64,000 nucleotides of DNA from Desulforegulaceae bacterium (GTDB lineage: Bacteria > Desulfobacterota > Desulfobacteria > Desulfobacterales > JACKCP01): the NCBI GenBank assembly GCA_034006035.1, contig JAVETN010000006.1, forward strand, positions 62,001 through 126,000, in the 5' to 3' direction. A program made the translations under genes and the position numbers. The notes under the pieces are model-generated. The model was not told the DNA's origin and made no database searches. It worked only from the letters and a program-made list of their open reading frames with translations. Of this stretch, positions 9,124 through 16,596 are shown piece after piece; the first letter of the stretch is position 1, and each line of letters begins with the position of its first letter.

Positions 9124-9144
9124 GTAATTGGTAATACCAATTAC
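9124..9144. promoter_or_regulatory. Second GntR/FadR-type operator, before iorA
   Basis: This is a perfect inverted repeat with ten-base arms, GTAATTGGTA and TACCAATTAC, around a single central base. The inner 13 bases are identical to the site at 8929-8941. It lies 152 bases before the iorA start. The same regulator probably binds both copies, either to control iorAB or to form a loop across the choline promoter. Confidence 0.65.
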
Positions 9145-9295
9145 TAAAATTTAAATTTAAGCAAAACCAAAATCTATAAAGAAAAAAAGGTTTTTTTAAT
9201 TTCATCCAATTAAAACTTTACACAAAAAAAACTCATGTTATATCTCAGTACTTAAGTACAATAAACTCAACCTAAAAAAGATCAGGACGGAAACA

Positions 9296-11149
9296 ATGCA
9301 TAAACTTTTACAGGGAAAACCCGAAAGCAGACACTTCCTACTGGGAAACGAAGCTATTGCAAGAGGTGCAATTGAAGCTGGGGTAGCATTTGCAACTACA
9401 TATCCTGGCACACCATCATCGGAAATTTCTGAAAACCTTTTTCAGATTTCAAAGGAAACAGACCTTTATTTTGAATACAGCTCCAACGAAAAAATTGCTT
9501 TAGAACTTACAGCGGCCTCCGCAAACTCGGGCCTTAGAAGTCTTTGTCTCATGAAGCATGTTGGTGTAAACGTTGCAGCAGATGTTCTTATGACTCTGGC
9601 TTATCTTGGGGTAAAAAAAGGACTTGTTCTTCTCACAGCAGACGATCCTTTCATGTTTTCAAGTCAAAATGAGCAGGACAATAGATATTATGGGAAACTT
9701 GCAGGACTTCCTGTTCTTGAACCTTCTTCTGCTGATGAAGCAAAAGAAATGATCAAATATGCCTTTGATCTCTCTGAGCAGCTTAATGAACCTGTAATTT
9801 TCAGAACAACAACAAGGATCAACCATTCTTCAGGAGTAGTTCAGTTTAAAGAGATTACTCCGCCTGATACAAAAGGTAAATTCATCAAAGATCCCATGAA
9901 TTATGTTTCTGTTCCTGCGGTTTCAAGAAAAAGACATAAAATTCTTTTAGACAACCTTGAAAAAGCGGCAACACTTTCAGATTCATGCTCATACAACTTT
10001 ATTGAGGGTAAGGGTAGCTTTGGAATTATCTGTAATGGAGTAAGCTATTCTTATGTATGCGATTCAATCAAGGAACTTGGAAACGAAGAAAAATTTAAAG
10101 TTCTAAGACCTGGATTTACCAACCCAATGCCAGATGCTCTTATAAAAGAATTTCTCAAGGGCTGCGAAAAGGTTCTTATTGTTGAAGAAGGAGAACCTAT
10201 AATGGAAGAATATGTTCGTTCCGTTGCCCAGACTGAAAAAGTAACCTGTGAGATAAAAGGAAAATCCAAGGAGCTTTTTTCAAGACTTTATGAATTCAAT
10301 CCCTCAATAGTAAGAAATGCAATTTCAACATTTTTTGGATTAGAAAATAAAAGTGCACAGCCAGTAGATATTTCAGATCTTCCTGTTTTACCGAACAGAC
10401 CCCCCAATCTTTGTGCAGGCTGCTCCCACAGAGCTGTTTTCTATTCAGCCAAAAAAGCAGGAGGTGCCGACACAATTTATCCTTCAGATATTGGCTGTTA
10501 TACTCTTGGTTTTCTTCCTCCTGTTTCAATGGGAGACTTTGTTTTGTGCATGGGTGCATCAATTGGAACTGCCTGCGGTTTCTCAAAAAGCACAGGGAAA
10601 AACACCCTTGCTTTTATTGGAGATTCAACCTTTTTCCATTCAGGAATAAACGGGCTTTTAAATGCTGTTTTCAACAACCATGATATTACCGTTGTAATTC
10701 TTGACAATAGAACAACTGCAATGACAGGACACCAGCCAAACCCAGGTGTTGATATGACTGAGCTAGGGTACAACAATTATAATCAAATCGATATAGAAAC
10801 TGTGGTAAAAAGCCTTGGAATTGGCTATGTCAAAACCGTAAAGCCCTACAATATCAAAAGAACCCAGGAAGCCATTGAAGAAGCAATGAATTTCAAGGGA
10901 GTTTCTGTTGTTATTGCAAAGGAAAAATGTGTTTTATATGCAAAACAGCTTGGACAAGGCAAAAAAACAGTGTTTCAGGTTAACCAGGACAAGTGCAAAA
11001 ACCATAGAAACTGTGTCAATGACCTTGGATGTCCAGCTTTTTACATAGAAAAGGATCAGGTCAAAATAAATCCGGAAATGTGTACAGGATGCTCGGTCTG
11101 TGCCCAGATTTGCCCTGAAAATGCAATTTCTCCGGTAAAAATCAAATAA
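9296..11149 (+). CDS. iorA: Indolepyruvate:ferredoxin oxidoreductase, alpha subunit
   Basis: This 617-residue cytosolic subunit carries thiamine diphosphate and oxidatively decarboxylates aryl 2-oxo acids to aryl-CoA with reduction of ferredoxin. The pyrimidine-binding domain is N-terminal (TTYPGTPSSEI near 38-48). The TPP motif begins GDSTFFHSGINGLL near 442. A two-cluster ferredoxin domain fills residues 563-617. The second cluster has the full CxxCxxCxxxCP set (C596, C599, C602, C606). The first reads CxxHxxCxxxxxCP (C567, H570, C573, C579), so one expected cysteine is histidine. It is followed after 20 bases by iorB. Confidence 0.93.
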   Translation: MHKLLQGKPESRHFLLGNEAIARGAIEAGVAFATTYPGTPSSEISENLFQISKETDLYFEYSSNEKIALELTAASANSGLRSLCLMKHVGVNVAADVLMTLAYLGVKKGLVLLTADDPFMFSSQNEQDNRYYGKLAGLPVLEPSSADEAKEMIKYAFDLSEQLNEPVIFRTTTRINHSSGVVQFKEITPPDTKGKFIKDPMNYVSVPAVSRKRHKILLDNLEKAATLSDSCSYNFIEGKGSFGIICNGVSYSYVCDSIKELGNEEKFKVLRPGFTNPMPDALIKEFLKGCEKVLIVEEGEPIMEEYVRSVAQTEKVTCEIKGKSKELFSRLYEFNPSIVRNAISTFFGLENKSAQPVDISDLPVLPNRPPNLCAGCSHRAVFYSAKKAGGADTIYPSDIGCYTLGFLPPVSMGDFVLCMGASIGTACGFSKSTGKNTLAFIGDSTFFHSGINGLLNAVFNNHDITVVILDNRTTAMTGHQPNPGVDMTELGYNNYNQIDIETVVKSLGIGYVKTVKPYNIKRTQEAIEEAMNFKGVSVVIAKEKCVLYAKQLGQGKKTVFQVNQDKCKNHRNCVNDLGCPAFYIEKDQVKINPEMCTGCSVCAQICPENAISPVKIK

Positions 11150-11169
11150 AAATATTAAGGACAATAAGC

Positions 11170-11769
11170 ATGAGCAAAATAACTAAATTAATAATAGTTG
11201 CAGTGGGAGGCCAGGGTAATTTGCTTGCTTCAAAAATTTTAGGAGAAGCAGCCCTTGAATCTGGAATTCAGGTTCAAATGAGTGAAATTCACGGAATGGC
11301 TCAAAGAGGAGGAGTTGTTGAATCTTCAATTCTTTTCGGAGATGCAAAAAGCTCAATTATAGCAGATGGGGAAGCAGACATTTTACTTGGATTTGAACCC
11401 CTGGAGTCTTTAAGAGCTGTTGCAAAATGCAATAAAAACTCTGAAATTATAACCAATATGAGACCTCTTCAGCCTTTTACATCAGCAATAGGACTTGCAA
11501 AATATCCTGAGCAGGAAGAAATCGAAAGTCTTTTAAAAGCAAAATCAAAAAAATTTCTTGGCTTTGATGCAACCAAACTTGCAATTGAAGCTGGTACAAC
11601 ATTGAGTCTTAACATGGTTCTTCTTGGAGCCCTTGCCCAAAAAAACCTTATTCCCATTAAAAAAGAAGTTATTGAAAAAACAATTCGTGAAAAAACAAAA
11701 ACCCAGTTTATGGAGACAAACCTTAAAGCCTTTCATTCCGGAATGAAAAAAGCTCAGGAGCTAGGGTGA
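11170..11769 (+). CDS. iorB: Indolepyruvate:ferredoxin oxidoreductase, beta subunit
   Basis: This is the 199-residue gamma-domain partner of IorA. The glycine-rich start (VGGQGNLLASKILGEAA) and EIHGMAQRGG near residue 40 are the family hallmarks for the CoA- and TPP-proximal site. Length is normal. Its stop codon overlaps the start of the next gene (GTGA), so the exported protein downstream is co-transcribed. The substrate may be indolepyruvate, phenylpyruvate or hydroxyphenylpyruvate from aromatic amino-acid breakdown or synthesis. Confidence 0.93.
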   Translation: MSKITKLIIVAVGGQGNLLASKILGEAALESGIQVQMSEIHGMAQRGGVVESSILFGDAKSSIIADGEADILLGFEPLESLRAVAKCNKNSEIITNMRPLQPFTSAIGLAKYPEQEEIESLLKAKSKKFLGFDATKLAIEAGTTLSLNMVLLGALAQKNLIPIKKEVIEKTIREKTKTQFMETNLKAFHSGMKKAQELG

Positions 11770-13238
11770 ATAAATTGAAAAATTTATCTTTTACCTTATT
11801 TTTTGTCTTGGTTTGTTTGATTTTTCCATTGAATGTGTTTTCAATGGAAAAATCCCTGGTTTATATTGAAAAGTTCAAAATTCATTCTTCAGAAAAAGAA
11901 GATCAATATCTTTCAGAAGGAATAGATTCACTTCTCAAAAGCCTTGTATCCTCTGCTGACGGAGCGGTTTTAACTGATTCAAAAAGCAATGAGGGTTTTA
12001 CAATTTCAGGTAGTATTCTTATTATTGAAAATACTTCAATAACATCTGCTTCACTTATTCAAAACAAACAAATTATTGAGTCTTATAATAAAAAAAGTGA
12101 TAAAAAATCAGATATTTTAAATAATATCAACGAGGTTGGAATTTTATTTAAAGATATAATAGAAAGCAAAACAATAAAAAGTTCTCCGGCTAAATTCCAA
12201 AAACAGCCAGAGAAAAAACAACAGCCTGATTCTGAAATCATTTTTTTAAGTGAACAAATTCCTGAAGAAATAATTGGAATAACAATTGTTAAATCAGACT
12301 ATAACAATACTCCTAAAATCGGGTGGCTCACTAAGACAAATTTTAACATTTCAACAATAACAGATGGTAGACTTGAAACAATTGCAAGTCTGGAAATCCA
12401 GCCTAACTTTTCTCCCTTATGGATTGAATCTTTCAATAAAGGGGGCAAAAGTATGTTTATAGTTAATTTGTTTCACAATCGAAATAAAAGCTTCAAGTCA
12501 AACCTTTATTTTCTAAAAAATAAAACTAAAACAATTATAAAAGACAAAAGTTTTCCTTCAAACTATTTTTACAAATCTGCCGACCTGGCCTCAGGTGAAA
12601 AAATTATAATTGCAAAGCAGGGAGATTTTTTAAAAACAGAGCTGTTCAGAAAAGGGATAAAAGTTTTAAATACAGCAGACTTCAGCTTTAAAGATTTCCA
12701 TATGAAAAAAGACTTTGAATTTTTTCCTGGAATTGCTGGAGGCAATTTTACAAAACCTGATTCAAATGAATGGGCATTTCTAAAAGCTAACGGAGTCATA
12801 GATTTTTATTCCAATGATTTAAAGAAAATATATGAATCCGAGCCTGAATACGGAGGCTCTGTCACCTTTGCTGATTATGAACAAAAAGGAAGAGACGAAA
12901 TAGATTCAAGATATTTTTTTCCAACAAGGGTAATTAGTATCAAGGGTGAAAACAATACAGATCTTCTTCTTTCAATAAAAAACCAAGATGGGGGAAGCAG
13001 ACTTCTTCAAAGGCTGAGATTTTTCAAAGAAGGCTATATTTCGGGCATTTCCTGGGACAGAATTTCCTTTAAAGAAGTTTTTTCTACCAGAATTTTCGAT
13101 GGATGGATTTCTGACTTTCAGTTGTTTGATATCAATAATGACGGAAAAAGAGAATTGATAATTGCAAACACAGATAAATCAGGAGGGCTTGGGAAAAATC
13201 CAAAAAGCAGGATCATTGTACTCCCCTTTGACAATTAA
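11766..13238 (+). CDS. Exported FG-GAP/VCBS-like protein of unknown function
   Basis: This is a 490-residue protein starting at a GTG that overlaps the iorB stop by four bases. Residues 1-26 form a signal peptide (ending VFSM), so the product is periplasmic or surface-located. The first 130 mature residues look like an alpha/beta TolB- or CsgG-like domain. The rest is beta-rich, and near the end FDINNDGKRELIIAN is a classic calcium-binding FG-GAP/VCBS motif. Similar proteins occur in many Desulfobacterota. Its placement with iorAB looks like operon read-through rather than shared function. I do not recognise a specific role. Confidence 0.75.
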   Translation: MNKLKNLSFTLFFVLVCLIFPLNVFSMEKSLVYIEKFKIHSSEKEDQYLSEGIDSLLKSLVSSADGAVLTDSKSNEGFTISGSILIIENTSITSASLIQNKQIIESYNKKSDKKSDILNNINEVGILFKDIIESKTIKSSPAKFQKQPEKKQQPDSEIIFLSEQIPEEIIGITIVKSDYNNTPKIGWLTKTNFNISTITDGRLETIASLEIQPNFSPLWIESFNKGGKSMFIVNLFHNRNKSFKSNLYFLKNKTKTIIKDKSFPSNYFYKSADLASGEKIIIAKQGDFLKTELFRKGIKVLNTADFSFKDFHMKKDFEFFPGIAGGNFTKPDSNEWAFLKANGVIDFYSNDLKKIYESEPEYGGSVTFADYEQKGRDEIDSRYFFPTRVISIKGENNTDLLLSIKNQDGGSRLLQRLRFFKEGYISGISWDRISFKEVFSTRIFDGWISDFQLFDINNDGKRELIIANTDKSGGLGKNPKSRIIVLPFDN

Positions 13239-13614
13239 AAATTTGTTTAATTTAAAAACAACAAATCCGGTTTTAAATTAATAAGGCCGGCTTTGTTGTT
13301 TTATATCTTGAGCAAAACTTGGATTTTTAACAAATTTAAATATAATAATAAAAACATTAATTTAATATTTATCCTAAAAACATATTCAGCTTAACCAAAA
13401 AATCATTAAAACTTAACTATCTAATATCTGTAGTAATTTTAAATTGTGTTTGACATTAAGAGTTTTTTTAAATAAATTGTTTTTTCAACATAACCATGTG
13501 TTTATTTATCAAATCCAAATAAAAAAATCATAATTTAAATATTTTAGGAAACAAAAATTAACAATGGTTAACTATCAATATAATAGCCATAAAAGGAGAT
13601 AAGGATTAAGATTT
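13239..13614. other. Intergenic region with terminator, otherwise AT-rich
   Basis: This is 376 bases between co-directional genes. It starts with the terminator of the iorAB unit. The next 300 bases are extremely AT-rich with no coherent frame. Two purine-rich stretches before the next gene (AGGAG at 13594-13598 and AAGGA at 13601-13605) could serve as its ribosome binding site; the second has the better spacing. Confidence 0.5.
13258..13305 (+). terminator. Rho-independent terminator of the iorAB unit
   Basis: Bases 13258-13270 pair with 13287-13299, with a single mismatch around a 16-base loop, and the stem runs into a T-rich stretch. It lies 20 bases after the FG-GAP gene and should end the iorA-iorB-FG-GAP transcript. 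Confidence 0.75.
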
Positions 13615-14220
13615 ATGAATGAATTTCTTCACAAATTAAGAACAGCAAACAGCAACAAAAAACACAACAAACCCTATAGAAACAATGATGGTAACAGCAT
13701 AGGAAACCATTATCCTGAAAGAAGATCTAATAATGATAGAAGATGGAGGGCTCCAAAACCTTCGGGAATTAAAGAAGAAGTTATTACTTCACTGAAAAAC
13801 TCTATTGAAGATACTCATACAACACTTCAGGATCAGGTTCTTTTACTGGAAAGAAATATAGACGCCCAGGAAAGACAGGCCAATGCTCTTGAACATATTG
13901 CAGACTTATTTACAGCTTTCATGGAAAAACTTGAAGCATTGCCTTCACCTCAGCCTGCTCAGGAAACAGCTCCGGCTGAAATTCTTGATGAAAGCAATCT
14001 TATCATGAGTGCAGAAGAAGCTGAGCAGATAAAAAAAACAAGCAGAACCTATATTTTAAATCTAATTCAAAGCTTAAGAGATAAAAATTCAACTTATGAT
14101 GAAGTTGCTCTTTATCTTACAGAAAATGATTTTCCGACTTTTTCCGGAAGAGGAAAATGGCACGCCCAAACCATTCACAGGCTATGCCAGGAAATTAAAA
14201 AGTCAAAAACAAAACAATAA
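13615..14220 (+). CDS. Coiled-coil protein with recombinase-like C-terminal motif
   Basis: This is a 201-residue soluble protein. Residues 1-50 are Asn/Lys/Arg-rich and probably disordered. Residues 52-110 are predicted coiled coil. Residues 115-135 are Pro/Ala-rich. Residues 140-195 form a helical domain in which the segment from YDEVALYLTENDF to GRGKWHAQTIHRL resembles the DNA-binding tail of large serine recombinases (leave-one-out pattern: Leu-x-x-x-Asp-hydrophobic-Thr-x-x-Gly-x-Trp). There is no catalytic recombinase domain. It stands alone between two terminators. A small DNA-binding or chromosome-associated protein is possible; the function is unknown. Confidence 0.7.
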   Translation: MNEFLHKLRTANSNKKHNKPYRNNDGNSIGNHYPERRSNNDRRWRAPKPSGIKEEVITSLKNSIEDTHTTLQDQVLLLERNIDAQERQANALEHIADLFTAFMEKLEALPSPQPAQETAPAEILDESNLIMSAEEAEQIKKTSRTYILNLIQSLRDKNSTYDEVALYLTENDFPTFSGRGKWHAQTIHRLCQEIKKSKTKQ

Positions 14221-14239
14221 ATTAAATATCCATAAACAA

Positions 14240-14275
14240 AAAGGCAGACTATAATCATTTGTCTGCCTTTTTCAT
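14240..14275 (+). terminator. Rho-independent terminator
   Basis: AAAGGCAGAC (14240-14249) pairs perfectly with GTCTGCCTTT (14261-14270) around an 11-base loop and is followed by TTC. It ends the coiled-coil gene's transcript. The A-run on the other arm lets it act on the minus strand too, just after the HNH gene. Confidence 0.85.
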
Positions 14276-14287
14276 AAAACCATTTAT

Positions 14288-14566
14288 TCAGCTTCTTTGA
14301 TTTGAAAGATACTCTGACCACTCCATTGGAAGAAGGTTTTTTTTCTTGTTATTACACTCCTTGCAGGAACACACAAGATTTCCTTTAGTACTTTTCCCCC
14401 CTCTTGATAAAGGAACTACGTGATCCATGGTAAGTTCATCAGGCGAAAAGCTCTTAGAGCAATAATAGCATATCCCTTTGGAAAGCCTCCGTTTCCACCA
14501 TTGACTATTTCTTATTTCTCTGGCTTTTGCTTTTTCTCTTTTTATTTCTTTTTCATCAGTAAACAT
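14288..14566 (-). CDS. Small HNH endonuclease-type protein
   Basis: This is a 92-residue protein with a complete HNH core: zinc-knuckle cysteines C33/C36 and C68/C71, DH at 48-49 followed by VVPLSRGG, and Asn63. The N-terminus is a basic helix that may bind DNA. The ATG directly abuts the era stop codon, so it is the last gene of the hisI-engB-era transcript. Such small stand-alone HNH proteins are common in bacterial chromosomes, and their targets are mostly unknown. Nothing around it suggests phage or a restriction system. Confidence 0.85.
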   Translation of the reverse strand: MFTDEKEIKREKAKAREIRNSQWWKRRLSKGICYYCSKSFSPDELTMDHVVPLSRGGKSTKGNLVCSCKECNNKKKNLLPMEWSEYLSNQRS

Positions 14567-15487
14567 TTATTCTATACCATACTCCTTGAAAACTCCTGGT
14601 TTCTTAGTCCAGTTTTTATTCACCTTTACAAAAAGGTGGAGCATTACCTTTTTTCCTGTAAAATCCTCAATTTCAAGCCTTGCCCGGGTTCCAATTTCTT
14701 TTAACATCAAACCTTTTCTACCAATTACTATTCCTTTTTGTGAATCCCGTTCAACATTAATATTTGCAAAAATTTCAATCTTTTTGGAAGATTCCTTAAA
14801 TTTATCTATGGTTACTGCAACAGAATAAGGAATTTCATAATGGGTGAGATTAAAAACTTTTTCCCGTATAATTTCAGAGACAATAAATCTTAAAGGCTGA
14901 TCTGTTAAAAAATCTTCAGGATAAAAAGGAGGGGAAAAATCAAGTCTTTGTTCAATTGCAGGTATAATTTTTTCTATATTATCTCCCCTTACAGCAGAAA
15001 TTGGGATAATATCTTCAAACTCAAGCCGTTCTTTCCATCCTGCTATTGATTGAAGAATCTCTTCTTTCACTTTCACCTGGTCTGATTTATTCAAAAGAAG
15101 AATAACTTTTTTATCCATTGAACTGAGTTTTTCAACTATAATTTCATCATCTTTATCTTTATTTAAAAGATCAACAACATATAAAATCAAATCAGCTTCT
15201 TTGGAAGCCTCAAGGGCTTTTTCTACAATTTTTTTATTCATAATCTTTTCAGAAGAATGAATCCCCGGAGTATCAATAAAAACAATTTGCGAGTTTTTAT
15301 TATTAATAACTGCAAGTATTTTGTTTCTTGTTGTTTGGGGCTTGTCAGTTATAATTGCCAGTTTTTCACCGCAAAGACGATTTAAAAGAGTTGATTTGCC
15401 AACATTAGGGGTTCCAATAATTGAAACATATCCTGCTTTAAAATCGGGTTTTTCATTAAAGATAAAATTTGAATCAATCATTTTCAA
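14567..15487 (-). CDS. era: GTPase Era, 16S rRNA maturation
   Basis: This 306-residue GTPase assists 30S assembly by binding the 16S rRNA 3' end. The G1 motif GTPNVGKST is at 26-34, DTPG and NKSD are in order, and the KH RNA-binding domain with GRKG is at about 225-295. It overlaps engB by 14 bases, so the two ribosome-assembly GTPases are coupled. A second ATG two codons in (MIDSN) is an equally good start. Confidence 0.97.
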   Translation of the reverse strand: MKMIDSNFIFNEKPDFKAGYVSIIGTPNVGKSTLLNRLCGEKLAIITDKPQTTRNKILAVINNKNSQIVFIDTPGIHSSEKIMNKKIVEKALEASKEADLILYVVDLLNKDKDDEIIVEKLSSMDKKVILLLNKSDQVKVKEEILQSIAGWKERLEFEDIIPISAVRGDNIEKIIPAIEQRLDFSPPFYPEDFLTDQPLRFIVSEIIREKVFNLTHYEIPYSVAVTIDKFKESSKKIEIFANINVERDSQKGIVIGRKGLMLKEIGTRARLEIEDFTGKKVMLHLFVKVNKNWTKKPGVFKEYGIE

Positions 15488-16094
15488 CTCCTGCTGCTTT
15501 TAAAATTTTTTCCCAGAGTGTTTCTCTTCCTGTTTTCTTTATTCCCGAAGCAGTTATAAAAACCTCTTCACTGAATCCTAATTTTGAAGCAATTTTATTT
15601 TTCTGGGCAATTTGTTTTGTTTTGGAAAACTTGTCAGCTTTTGTGAGCACATTGATATAAAAAATATTTTTTTCTTCAAGCCAAAGTGCAAAATCATGTT
15701 CAAACTCAGCAGGCTCTCTTCTTATGTCCATTACCCAGACAAGGCAGCACAAACTTTCTCTTTTAATAAGATAATCTTCAATCATCTTTTCCCACTCCCC
15801 TCTCATTGTTTTGGACACCTTGGCATAGCCATACCCAGGAAGATCTACAAACCTTAAAGCATTGTTTACTTCGAAAAAGTTTATCCTCTGGGTTCTTCCG
15901 GGAGTATTACTTGTTTTTACAAGTTTTTTTCTATTAACCAGGCAGTTTATAAGAGTTGATTTGCCTACATTTGATCTCCCTGCAAAAGCAATTTCAGGAA
16001 CACTATCATCAGGATATTCACTTTCATTTCCTGCACTTGTTAAAAATTCAGCACTTTTGATTAAATATTCTTTTTTGTTACTTTTAAATTCCAT
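15474..16094 (-). CDS. engB: Ribosome biogenesis GTP-binding protein EngB/YsxC
   Basis: This is a 206-residue TrmE-Era-like GTPase needed for 50S subunit assembly. The G1 loop GRSNVGKST is near residues 38-46, DLPGYGYAKV (G3) is followed by the TKAD G4 motif, and the length is normal. It lies three bases after hisI and overlaps era. The call is secure from the motifs. Confidence 0.96.
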   Translation of the reverse strand: MEFKSNKKEYLIKSAEFLTSAGNESEYPDDSVPEIAFAGRSNVGKSTLINCLVNRKKLVKTSNTPGRTQRINFFEVNNALRFVDLPGYGYAKVSKTMRGEWEKMIEDYLIKRESLCCLVWVMDIRREPAEFEHDFALWLEEKNIFYINVLTKADKFSKTKQIAQKNKIASKLGFSEEVFITASGIKKTGRETLWEKILKAAGVEND

Positions 16095-16097
16095 ATA

Positions 16098-16478
16098 TTA
16101 TTTATATACCTTTTCTGGATCAAAAACTTTTTCTGCCATTATTACAGGTTTTCCGCTATTTACTGAAGTGTGAAAACAGGAACTATATCCCTTATGGCAG
16201 GCCGCTCCTCCTTTTTGCTCAACAATGAGTAGAATTGTATCATTGTCACAGTCCAATCTTATATCAGATACAAGCTGGGTATGTCCCGATGTTTCTCCCT
16301 TTACCCAAAGTTTGTTCCTTGACCTTGAAAAATAAGTTGCCTTTTTTGTTTCAAGAGTTTTTTCAAAGGCTTCTTTATTCATATATGCAAGCATTAAAAC
16401 CTCTCCGTTTTCTTGATCCTGAGCAATAACAGGAACAAGCCCACCTTCTTTATCAAAATCTATAAAAATTTCTTCCAT
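16098..16478 (-). CDS. hisI: Phosphoribosyl-AMP cyclohydrolase
   Basis: This 126-residue cytosolic zinc enzyme catalyses step three of histidine synthesis, opening the purine ring of phosphoribosyl-AMP. The metal-binding signature runs from DCDND (near 76-80) to [13 protein letters not shown] (near 89-101). The HisE domain fused in some bacteria is absent. It is separated from other his genes and heads the engB-era transcript, so its expression is probably tied to translation genes. Confidence 0.95.
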   Translation of the reverse strand: MEEIFIDFDKEGGLVPVIAQDQENGEVLMLAYMNKEAFEKTLETKKATYFSRSRNKLWVKGETSGHTQLVSDIRLDCDNDTILLIVEQKGGAACHKGYSSCFHTSVNSGKPVIMAEKVFDPEKVYK

Positions 16479-16596
16479 GAAATCCCCTTTATTTTTATTA
16501 TACTGTGCTATACAAGTAGATATTGCCAGATTAAATCTGATCTGTTAGTGATATTTTCGTTACTAAAACAAACCTTAACTATAAAATAATAAAAAA

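Larger units (their letters stand above)
8899..9295. other. Divergent control region between choline and IOR operons
   Basis: This is 397 AT-rich bases separating the minus-strand choline operon from the plus-strand iorAB operon. It holds two copies of a TTGGTAATACCAA-type palindrome (8929-8941 and 9124-9144) and a minus-strand promoter-like pair between them. The 150 bases before iorA show no second clear promoter. No open frame of interest is present. Confidence 0.6.

Noticed and set aside
11766-13238. FG-GAP-like exported protein as a functional part of the IOR system
   Set aside because: It shares the transcript but is periplasmic, whereas IOR is cytosolic; read-through is the simpler explanation.
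14288-14566. HNH protein as part of a restriction or homing system
   Set aside because: No methyltransferase, intron or intein context; it is simply the last gene after era.
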